DNA from: Perkinsus olseni
Lineage: Eukaryota > Perkinsozoa > Perkinsida
Direction: 5' to 3'
DNA length: 44,752 nucleotides
Assembly (NCBI GenBank): GCA_013115125.1
Contig: JABANN010000269.1
Span: 1 to 44,752, forward strand
The translations under genes were made by a program, and so were the position numbers. Shown piece by piece: positions 33,931 through 43,400 of the stretch (position 1 is the stretch's first letter; the number at the start of each line of letters is the position of its first letter). The notes beneath the pieces are model-generated. The model saw nothing but the letters and a program-made list of their open reading frames with translations, had not been told where the DNA came from and ran no database searches.

Positions 33931-34864
33931 CTACTTAGTCTGCTCCTCCTTCAACGCCTCCTTCTCAGCCAACCTGAGACGATTGAAATTACCGAGAAAG
34001 GCAAGTAATGAGGTCCTACTGGGAAGCGGCCTTTGTGGCGGCGACAGCTTCGGGATAGATATCGCCAGAAGGCTTCATCAGAGAGAAGTAGACAGGATGG
34101 AAGTTGGCGATGTCACAGTCGAAAACCTGCCAATCGTAGCAACCAAACTTAATTTTTCCGTTTCTTCTGAGAGCAGACTTTTTGATTCTTTCTCGCGGAA
34201 ATTTCCAAAAAAGAAGGGACACGTCAGAACCAGTTATGGCATCCAACGAAATCGTCTCACCTCCGGGTTCCGCTTCATGAGCGGTACGAAAGCCTCGCGT
34301 GTGAGGAGTTGAGTCTGGCAATCGAATTTTCCCCAAGCATGCTGCAAACTGAAGTTGGTGTAGCGTGCTGCATGGGTGAGCTCCCGGCCTAGACCTGAGG
34401 TCAATGACACTACTATCAGCCTCTCCACAGGACGTTCAGCGACCACACACTGCCATGGGGGATTCCCCGTCTCATTGCGCTGCTATCAGACGCTGATTAC
34501 TCCTCGTTGTAAATCAACACGATCTTTAGTTTTGCCAAGTCCTACGTATACAGCGAACGGGGCCGATTTCACCGGAACAATTAACATGTGGGAACGAACC
34601 AGAAGAGCGATTCTAAGTTAGAGAGGTTATCTTTACTGGCCCCCACCCTACTATAAGCATAGATCGCAATGGTTTCATCACTTCACCTAATGCTGGCCAA
34701 AGCCTCTATTCGACGGAGTCGATCCATCGTGACACGGCCCATCGCTCACCTCTGTGTTTGGTGAAGGCCCTGTACCAGCGAAAGGCATTAGCCACTTCCT
34801 TACTGCTCATGCTGACGGAGAAAGAGGGACCACAGTCTGCCTGATTCTGCTGCGGTAAACTCAT
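33931..34864 (-). CDS. Unrecognised protein, probably 4-5 exons
   Basis: The best-supported part is the C-terminal half. The frame YTNFSLQHAWGKFDCQTQLL ... LMKRNPE joins through a GT-AG intron (donor gtgagac near 34255) to RRNGKIKFGCYDWQVFDC, then SLMKPSGDIYPEAVAATKAA. A 46-nt intron (donor gtaggacc at 34017) leads to QLAEKEALKEEQTK and a TAG at 33931. A likely first exon at 34864 reads MSLPQQNQADCGPSFSV, then EVANAFRWYRAFTKHRG and a GTGAGC donor. The link between the first exon and the second block is not resolved. No family is recognised; the compact, basic, helical end would suit a subunit of a larger complex. Confidence 0.45.
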
Positions 34865-35230
34865 CGTTAATATCGCGCGCGCCCAAGCGATAGATTTACT
34901 GCGCGACCTCAGTCACTGCACGACTTCCACTGTGCTAGAGCCCTGTGTTGTGGCTTTAGGGTGGTATTAGCATTTGGACGGCGATGTCGGCGCGGTTCCT
35001 TGATCCACACGACTTGCTCGTACCGCACCCTCCCCAGCTCACCTGAAACCCTGTCGTTGTGAGCGAGTCGTTTTTTGGAATGACTGAGCACTACTCTCCG
35101 CACCATTAATAGCCTACCCTTCTCTCTTTGATGGAGCGTCTCCATGGTCTCCATCTTGTGCTGTGGAGCTCCACACGTCCACCGCTTCTGTTAGCTTCCC
35201 CGAACTCTAACCCCATTGATTGTTTTAATA
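34865..35230. other. Divergent intergenic region
   Basis: About 365 bp between the minus-strand gene starting near 34864 and the first EF-hand gene on the plus strand. A minus-strand open frame at 35154-34909 exists but lacks support. Promoters for both directions should be here; I see no recognised element. Confidence 0.45.
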
Positions 35231-35701
35231 ATGAGATACGTCTACTTGCTTGCCTTCTTCACGGCGCTCTGGGCATGCCTTATATCAGCCGCTGGGGCGC
35301 CTCTCAATGGTAGACGTAGGATGCACCAGTTTGGCGAACAGTTCCGGGAGTTCGACCAAGACAGGAACGGTAAGTGCCCATAAACACCGCTCCGCCGCCC
35401 GCAGTTGACCTTCTTGCCAGGTGTAGTGGATGCTCAGGAGATCCGAAGCGCTCTCGGCATCATGCCTACTAGATTTGTTGATATGTTTTTAAAGAGAGTT
35501 GACGTCGACCAAGATGGGAAAAGTACGTGGTGGCCCATGGGATTCAGTCTCCCTCTGGTCTCGGGGATCTCTTCAGTTCGTGCCATTGTTGACTCTTCCT
35601 CGCTGGCCATGGTCATTCGACCAGCGGAGCGAAGTTTTATTCTTGTCGTTTTTTGTTCAGTTTCTCGCGACGAATATCTCGAATACGCTCTATCAGATTA
35701 G
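35231..35701 (+). CDS. Secreted two-EF-hand protein, array copy 1
   Basis: Exons 35231-35369, 35421-35522 and 35661-35701 give 93 residues; the introns are 51 and 138 nt, both phase 1. MRYVYLLAFFTALWACLISA is a signal peptide. Loop 1 is DQDRNGVVDAQE and loop 2 is DVDQDGKISRDE. Both have acids at positions 1, 3, 5 and 12 (Asn at 5 in loop 1) and Gly at 6, so calcium binding is expected. The first intron splits the Gly codon at loop position 6; the second splits the codon at position 8. The protein is little more than a signal peptide and an EF-hand pair, and would act outside the cell or in the secretory lumen. Its ending, EYLEYALSD, resembles copy 6 most closely. Confidence 0.88.
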
Positions 35702-35943
35702 CCAAGGGTTGATGGTGATGCGCTATGAGCAGCTAATGTTAATTATGTTGAAGGCCCGGCACTGTTGCCGCCCCTTCCCCGTCTCTTATTATTTCCCAGT
35801 AGTATTCTCTCAATATTCTCTCAACTGCACCCTGTTTCTGAGCCTTGCAGCAGCACTTGCTGAGTTGAGTAGCCTATAGTCGACCAGGGGAGACGGGTGA
35901 TGGTGGGGCGTCTCGTCGCGGGAGGGCCCTGCCAGGTTGGGGG

Positions 35944-36818
35944 ATGCTAGTTTTTCTGTTTTTCCTGGCCTCTATGAGATGGTGTATTGTGGTGACAGTA
36001 GGCTGGCTGATGTATCAAGTTAGCTGTAGAATGGAACGAGCGGAGATACAGGAGTTTCAGAGGCAGCATTATTCGTCAATGGATCTCAATCAGGATGGTG
36101 AGTCGCCGCTGTCCGCAGCGGCTCTTCACCGATTGGTATGATCATGGTCAGGTCTGATTGATGCACAGGAGCTACGAACGACCATACTGGGCTTGCCTGT
36201 GGAGTACCACCCGGTAGCTGAGAAAAGCCTATTAGATATGGTACACAAGATGGACACCAATCAGGATGGCATTAGTAGGGGGTAGTGGGGACGTGTCCGC
36301 TACGATTAGGGAGGCTTGGAGCCAGCCCATGGGCATCTGAGTGTGCTTTTCTGGGTTGGTACGGAGAGATTACTAAGCTCCTTCGAGTTGGTGATTGGTC
36401 TTGGATTACGTGTAGTTTTCTGCAGTCGTTGAGTAGCGCTAGGCCGACTGCTATAGATGACCCTCGTTACCTTGTGTACGGAAGTCTTGGTGGGGCTAGT
36501 GCAATATTAGCATAAGTTGATGGTGATGATACGAGTATTGTTACTGTAGTAATTCGGTTTTTCCCATGATGATGATTATCGGCATGATCTCTCTGTGTTC
36601 GCTCGGTCAAGCTTGAAACGATAATGGAGGACCTAGAATAGACGGCCCAGGGGAATTCGTAGTCTTCCGACTGAAAGCCCGCTAGAGTAACCTTCTCGTG
36701 TTTCCATTCGTAATCTGGTAGTAGAATAGGAGCTGTCTTGTTAGTTACCTGGGAGGAGTATGTTGACAGCAGTCTTAACGACTCGGTAGCAGCATCAGTA
36801 GTAGAGGCGGCGAACTAA
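35944..36818 (+). CDS. Secreted two-EF-hand protein, array copy 2
   Basis: Exons 35944-36097, 36152-36274 and 36745-36818 give 116 residues. The introns are 54 and 470 nt, both phase 1 and at the same loop positions as the other copies. The N-terminus is a long hydrophobic stretch with two candidate cores (MLVFLFFLASMRW and CIVVTVGWLMYQV), which could be an anchor instead of a cleaved signal. Loop 1 is DLNQDGLIDAQE; loop 2 is DTNQDGIITWEE. The middle exon is 123 nt (seven codons longer than copies 1, 5 and 6), which places it with copies 3 and 4, as does the TWEEYVD ending. The large second intron holds no gene I can see. Confidence 0.85.
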
Positions 36819-37212
36819 TTTCTCAAATTGGCCTTGCCCACTTCCCCAGCCTTGTGTTGCTACGCCGTTCCGAAATTACGGCCATTCTAGAGGACGTGAG
36901 TATCCTCAGCGTGGTCGATTCCAACCCACGTGATGGCCTAGGTTCTTGCGGAGCCCTCTTCGCATTTTCCCAGCTCATTCAATACTGTCATTGCTCACCG
37001 CGGTGCCCGGGGAGGGGGTATCTAAGAACCGTTCATGCAATTGTGGATGAGTCTCAAGTTTGCCAGGTGTTTCGATCGGATGTCCGTCATATGCCGTTCA
37101 TTTTCTGAGCGCTCTAGCGTCCCGAAATCATCTCTCCCAATGCTGCCTATCATCACTCGTCATCAAACCATCGGTTGCCTTGCCGTCCACAGTTTTCTGT
37201 TCTATTGTTTTA
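36819..37212. other. Spacer between EF-hand copies 2 and 3
   Basis: About 390 bp with no joinable exon and no EF-hand remnant that I could find. It should contain the promoter of copy 3. Confidence 0.5.
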
Positions 37213-37614
37213 ATGAAAGGCGTAGCCTTGCCGCTCACTATTTCGCTGTTGTACTGCAGCGACAAGTTTTTTGTGACTGCCAGAAGGTCCACTGACGAGA
37301 TGTACATGGAGCACTTCAAGTCACTGGACACCAACGGCGATGGTAATGTTATTTTGCACTTTTTCTATCAGTTTCTCGTCCATGCGTCAGGCTACGTTGA
37401 TATGCAAGAGATGAGATCGTCCATGCTGGATATGCCTCAAGAATACTGGGCCACAGTCGAACGTAGCATGTATGAGAGATTGATGAAATTGGATACCAAT
37501 AATGACGGACTGCGTAATAGCAACGAGTGACGCTAGGGTGGGTAGGAGCTCCTGACCGCAGTTACCTGGGAAGAGTACGTCGATGCTCTGCTCGGCGACA
37601 CGGTTGATGAATAA
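37213..37614 (+). CDS. Secreted two-EF-hand protein, array copy 3
   Basis: Exons 37213-37342, 37391-37513 and 37562-37614 give 101 residues; both introns are 48 nt and phase 1. MKGVALPLTISLLYC is a short signal peptide. Loop 1 is DTNGDGYVDMQE; loop 2 is DTNNDGLLTWEE; both are canonical. The helices around them (MEHFKSL; WATVERSMYERLMKL) are close to copy 4. Intron 1 contains an extra, earlier AG inside a TTTTTCTATCAG tract, a sequence that in copy 6 is the real acceptor of intron 2, so the true acceptor here is the later gcgtcag at 37390. Confidence 0.88.
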
Positions 37615-38455
37615 ACCCCCTTTCCTTTTCGACACAGAGGGCAGGCAAAAGGTGCCGCCCGTCCCTACACGGCTTAGACCACCACAACTGCAATTATAAC
37701 TGTCACCAAGCATGGCTGTGTGTAGTTGAGTTCGAGTGATGCACACGAGGCTTTATCCTCACCCTCTCTGTTACTGACAGCCGCTCGCTATCGTGTCTAT
37801 CCTTCCCTAGGCCTGGTGAGTGGCTCATAGCTTCGTAAGGATAGGTAGTGGGTGTCGTCTTGGTCGTGCCACTGGTGGCAACCGTCCGACTGTACGTGCG
37901 TTTTCAGGGTGACGTTGATGGTTGTTGGAATTGACTATATCGTCGTATCTCTCTTTCCGAACTACGCCCACCATCATCGTGTAGGCACTTACCGTCGTAC
38001 GAGTTCAAATGCTTCTTGCGCCGCATCTCCTGAGGCCTTCTGATTTCTCCTCGCTTAGCCGGCCAAGCTTGGGATAACAGTTTTTAGTACCGTAATAGAC
38101 GAACCCAATTTATCTGTCGTTTAGTGTCGTACCACTCCATCCGTCACTCTCGTTGTTGCTGATGCGATTTGAGACAGGAGGGGATCTCGCCGGACTGTTT
38201 GCTCTCGTTGCTAATTCTTCGCGGATTTTTTCATAACGGATCTTGGACGATCTCCCGAGGATGGGGCGCGACTCGTCACACGCCGTCGCAGCGCTTCAAT
38301 TGGCTTCGTCATTATTGAGTCAAGCAGAATCGAGCATTCAATGTTCTGTGAGCATGCCATCGGATAAGTAGGGCTGAGCGATCGCGGAGTTTTTACTTCA
38401 TCACTCCGAGTGACGATTTGTCTTTCTCGCGAAGTTTTCTGTTTTTACCCCTTTT
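37615..38455. other. Spacer between EF-hand copies 3 and 4
   Basis: About 840 bp, the longest spacer in the array. No further EF-hand copy or decayed remnant was recognised, and no other gene is supported. Confidence 0.5.
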
Positions 38456-38852
38456 ATGAAACCTAGAGCACTGCTGTTCACCGTCACGCTACTTATGTGG
38501 CGTTGGGACGAGTATTTTGTACAAGCTAAACGCGTTTCGGATGAGGTGTACACGGAGCACTTCAAATCGGCCGACATCAATGGCGATGGTTTGTTCATTT
38601 CACGGTTTTTCTGTCAGTTTTGCCCCTCTCTGTCAGGTTTTATTGACATGCAGGAAGTCCGATCGCTGCTATTGAACATTGGTGGTGAGAACTGGCGTAC
38701 TACAGAACGCAGTATGTATGATAGTTTGAAGAAGTTCGATGCCAATAGCGATGGATTAAGTAATGACATCAGCGAGGGGGAAAAGGGCTCGACTCTTCTT
38801 GGCAGTTTCGTGGGAGGAGTACATTGACGCTTTTCTCGCCGATACCGCATAA
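38456..38852 (+). CDS. Secreted two-EF-hand protein, array copy 4
   Basis: Exons 38456-38588, 38637-38759 and 38806-38852 give 100 residues; introns of 48 and 46 nt, phase 1. MKPRALLFTVTLLMWRW is the signal segment. Loop 1 is DINGDGFIDMQE; loop 2 is DANSDGLISWEE. It is the nearest relative of copy 3 (shared EHFKS, RSMYDSLKK-like helix, WEEY ending), so 3 and 4 probably arose by a late tandem duplication. Intron 1 uses the weak donor gtttgt and contains an internal TTTTTCTGTCAG decoy before the used acceptor at 38636. Reading through intron 1 stays open, so retention would give a longer product. Confidence 0.87.
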
Positions 38853-39119
38853 GGTGAACTTTTTCGAGGAAAGTTTGCTCGACTCTCGGGGACGGACAAG
38901 GCCGTCCAGTCTTCGAAGGCTTATTGCCTTCTCAACTGTCATCAAGGCTTGCGTGTTGAGTTCGGGTCTGGCATGGTGGATACTTGGTGGATCATGATTC
39001 CTTTCCATCCTTGTGGGAGCCCGAGGCGTGACGTTCGGGACCTTTGTGTTAACCATGGGTATGACAACACAGTACAGGTTCTCCCGCCTGCTCGTAGTGG
39101 CGCTTATGGAAGCCCACGG
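38853..39119. other. Spacer between EF-hand copies 4 and 5
   Basis: About 267 bp; nothing beyond a presumed promoter for copy 5. Confidence 0.45.
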
Positions 39120-39792
39120 ATGAAGATATTACAGGATTACCGATTGATAATGCTAATAAGAGTGCTGGCAGCAGCCCTGATGTTCCCCGGCGTCGATGGC
39201 AGGGACGAGAAAACAGTTCAGGAGATGTACGAGGCTCAATTTCGACAGTTCGATTCCAATGATGATGGTAGCAGCGGCATCGGACCTCTGGACCCATCAG
39301 CTTGCCTCGGTCGCCGTAGGTTTGATAGACGCACAGGAACTGAGGGCCCTCCTTGGCGATTTAGCGGAGCATCACCTGGATGCATATTTTAGGAAGACTG
39401 ATACGAATAAGGACGGCGCTGGTAGGGTTGCCGTGGCGGTCAGCGTAGGGTTGTTACAGTGAAAATGAGCCATTACCCATCGGGAGAGATTATGATACAG
39501 GATTCTAGCTTCCTTGTTTGTGTACAGGGCTCGCTAGAGAGTTCCCGACTTATTCTTCGCTCCGTCGTGGCCTTCGTGGGTGGCTGCGACCTGTGTCATC
39601 GAAGCTCATAGTAATCGGTGACGTAGCGCATTGCTGGAGCATCGTCCGTCGCAACTTGGATTGAATTGAAGTACTTTTCTGTGATCCTGCGAGGCTCTCA
39701 CGAAAACAGCGGTTGGGAAAATCTGCTGTTTGATTTCAGTATCCTGGACGGAGTTTGTCGGTGATGCCCTGTCTGAGGACGGGAAGGCTTGA
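39120..39792 (+). CDS. Secreted two-EF-hand protein, array copy 5
   Basis: Exons 39120-39267, 39320-39421 and 39740-39792 give 100 residues; introns of 52 and 318 nt, phase 1. The N-terminus (MKILQDYRLIMLIRVLAAAL, then MFPGVDG) is a signal peptide with a longer polar lead. Loop 1 is DSNDDGLIDAQE; loop 2 is DTNKDGAVSWTE; both are canonical. The middle exon is 102 nt as in copies 1 and 6, but the last exon (SWTEFVGDALSEDGKA) is intermediate between the two subgroups, so this copy may be a recombinant. Confidence 0.85.
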
Positions 39793-39908
39793 AGCAGATC
39801 ATCGTAGTTCGAGTACAAGGTCTTTGGGCCACTCATACTTGTAGTAGTTGCGTTGCCTCCTCCCTCATCTTCTCGTTTGCCAGTGGAACAGTTTTTCTTC
39901 CTCGTGTA

Positions 39909-40289
39909 ATGCGTTCGTTTTTTCTTTCGTGTATTGTCTCTCTGCTGGTGTCATCTGTACACGCCACAGTTAGAGATATCGATGCTGAGACCATGGGCCG
40001 CTTCGACGACCAGATGAAGGAGATGGATCTCGACGGCAATGGTAGTAGCTCACCGCTGCTCCTTCTTGTTCGGTCGAAGGATGGGTGTCTTGTCAGGTCG
40101 AGTGGACGCCCAAGAGATCCGCAGCATCTTTCTGGACATGTCGGATTCTTTCGTCGATAGGTTTATGAGAAACATCGATCAAGATCAGGACGGCAGTTGT
40201 AGTGTCCACAGGGTCAGTGGTGTGTTTTTACGGTTTTTCTATCAGTTTCTCGCGACGAGTATTTCGACTACGCGTTCTCTGAAGACTAG
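39909..40289 (+). CDS. Secreted two-EF-hand protein, array copy 6
   Basis: Exons 39909-40041, 40097-40198 and 40246-40289 give 92 residues; introns of 55 and 47 nt, phase 1. MRSFFLSCIVSLLVSSVHA is a clean signal peptide. Loop 1 is DLDGNGRVDAQE; loop 2 is DQDQDGSFSRDE. The last exon (SRDEYFDYAFSED) pairs with copy 1. Upstream, TCTTCTCGTTTGCCAG at 39868-39883 looks like a splice acceptor 25 bp before the ATG, which could be a 5'UTR intron end or a trans-splice site. The next gene, Rav1-like, starts only 165 bp after the stop. Confidence 0.88.
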
Positions 40290-40453
40290 AAGAAAAGATC
40301 GAGCACTCGAAGTAACTGCAGTCGCAAGTGTTGCCGTAGGGTTTCTAGTTTCTGCCACCTTCATGCGGGCTCGAGTTATCTCATTTCCCTAGAGGGTCTG
40401 CCATCATCTCGCGTTGATCATCAGCATTGTGTGTTTTGTGGGCTTGAGCTGGA

Positions 40454-43400
40454 ATGGCATCTTCACCTTTTCCCGGGCGTATGCTGGTACACCCAGGAGA
40501 CCCCAACCTAGTTTTGGAGCTCACGGATGACGGTGCTGTGAGGATACTCGACCTACTGGCCGGTCCGAAGGCCGAGGCCGCGGCTGGTCTGATTGATGGT
40601 GGCGTTAAAGATGCTTGCTGGCTCTCCATCACTTGCGGGGAAGCTGTCTTCATCACAGTCACGGACAAGGCGACTATCGAAGCCTACTCAGCTCTGGTGT
40701 GCCTCCTGGCGCCGCCCCCTCAGCCACGACCAGAGCCTTTGAAGATCCGTAGTGTACCCGAGCTAGCACTGGCGGGAACAACGACAGGCTTGTGTGCTAC
40801 TACCACCTGCGACGTGGTTGGCATTGCCTTCGCTGACGGCCGAGTGAGCTTGGCTAGGCCTCGGCCGAGGGATGTGAGCGGACATGATACCACATTATGG
40901 TTGGATATTGTCAGTACCCTCGACTGCCGTCCTGGCAGCCCGGTGGCGATCTACAGTCCAACGGCCTATGCCTATTGTCATGCCCAGCGGGATTCAGTCG
41001 TCTTGGAGGGGTTCGGTGCGCGGAGATCGCCCCAGCTATGTGAGATCGATTACCCCAAGGGAGCTGTGGGTGTCATCAGCTTAGCAGCCACGACGGACGT
41101 TGTGGCCGCGATCTATGACCTCGGTGGTACTGATAAGTGCCAAGAGTGTATTTACTCGACGTACGAGGTGCCGCCCAGCCTGGTGCATTCTTCGGTAATT
41201 GATGTAACGGAGGTGCAAGGGCCACTGCAGATGATGAGCATCAGAGACACCAATGCGGTGGTTATGGTCGTGAGCTCAAATAGGATCGTCGTCCGGTCAC
41301 GAACGTATTTGGATGGCGAACGATGGCTGAGTTGGGGGCTCTTCGATCCTCCCAAATGCTTTGCTCTGATTCCGGAAAAAGATGGTATGGGCTGGGACCA
41401 CTGCCTTGCCGCCGGGGGAACTGTCGAAATTCTGTCCAGAGGCTGCACGAGAGAGTTTTCAAGATCGAGCTTGCCTTTGGAAGAATCCAACCCTGTGATT
41501 GCCCTGCATAGAGCTTTGGATACGGCATTTGCGCAGCCGGAAGATTTGCCCGACTGGTGCCATGAGTTTGCAGCTGACGGCGAAGTGAAGCGATTGGTCA
41601 CCGACGGCCCGTCTCGGCGGTTTTACATCAAACTGGCGTTTGTCCTCTCGCCAGAGCACAAGAAGGATTGCATTAACTCTGGTGTAGCTGTTAACACCGA
41701 GGATTGCTTCTTGGCGTCGATCGGCGAGTCGCAGGATTTTTTGATCCAGCTCCTCACTCGGGCCGCCCCCACGGACGACAGTGACGCTGAGCTGTGGAGT
41801 ACATATTTCCGTACACTAGGGGTCGGATTCTGGGCCAACTCGCTCAACCAACTGCGGTCCACCGTTCTGGACTTGCTATTGAAACGGTCTCTGGCGAAGT
41901 ATCGAAGGACCAAGGAGTTGTCGGTCATCGAGGGCGAGAGCGCCTTGTGGTTGGCGCTCCTTGGACGCCAGAAGGTTTTGGCGTCCCTCTACAAGCAGCA
42001 TGGGCAGTTGACCAGCGACGCCAAGGCCCTCAGAGTTGCCAGCTTCCTGGCCATGGACTTCACCACACCTGAGAACAAGCGTCTCGGTGCTAAGAACGCT
42101 TTCGAGTTGGTCCGCCAAAAACGGCATTCGATGGCAGCAGCGGTATTCCTGCTCATCGGCGATGTCCGGTCGGCTGTTAACGTGGCCACGCGGTATCTTG
42201 AGGATGTCCAACTGGCCATCCTGTTCATCCGTTGTGGCGATGCTGATGGAGGCATCACCAAGGAGTGCTTAGACGACTTGTTTGCTGACACGAGCTTCGA
42301 TAGTTGGGTTGGCCTTTGGCGCCTCTGTTCATCTCACGACTACGCTGAGCTTGCTCGAAGGTTGGCTGTGGCTGGGTCTGAGGATCTTTCGGTCGCTGGA
42401 TCCGAGCCCATTGATCGTGACCCGTCTCTTGGCGTCCTGCCCACTCCGCCACATCTGAGCACCTGTTCTACCAGAGATATCTTTGAGTATCTTTGCAGTG
42501 CGGTACCTGCATTTGGAGCTCAAGCTGAAGGGCTTGTTGTGGAAGATGCTCCGAAAAGTGTCGTTGCCACGCGCTTGCTTGGTCGGGGACTGGCAGCGTT
42601 GCTGCCACCAGTGGCGGAGGAGTCGGCCTTGACCAGCGCCGTCCATTGGGCGAGGAGAGCGTCGATTCTCTTCGACGAAGTTCTCACACCGCGGAAGGCC
42701 CCGAAGATGCCATCATGCATCCCTGGTGAAGCCACAGACGCTCCTCTTGGCAGCGACCTTCAGAGCTACTGGATACGCAGAGTTCGAGGGGCGTTGCTAG
42801 ATCCAAGATTGAACCCTATGCCCCCGGCCCCCGAGCTGTGGTCGATACTGTCAAGGCTGGTCCATACCTCTAATGGAGGCATGCTGCCAAGCTGGGCTGC
42901 CGAGCTGACATCCATGGTGCTGGCGGGTATTGGGGACTGGTCGACCAGCGTACCCGAGGTGCAGGAGGCCGCCGCGGCTGTGGTCCTGAGTGAACTTGAG
43001 AGGCTCCTACTGGAGCACGAGGCCGCTGCGACCGGCCCTTCTGAGAAGACTCAGGCCGACAAAAGTCGGATCACTCTAGCTGAGCATTACACTGGCGTTC
43101 TGTTCGAGCTTCTGCAGCCCAACTCCTCTCCTCAAGCGGCCGTCGCAGCCGAGGCGCCGCCACTCACGTGCTTGACGGAAGCACCAGGTGGCCATTCTAT
43201 GCGGCTGCGGTCACTTGTTGTCTGCTCTCTGGTCTTGGAGCGGGTCCTGAGCCCACCTAAAGGCTCGCCTAAATTGACCGTCTATGAACGGCAGTATCAG
43301 CTGTTGGTGAGGTGGCACTTGAAAACACATGTCTATGAAGCCATGCTGGAGCCCGAAGCCGTACACGCTGGCCAAGCGGACGAACCCAATCGAGAGCACC

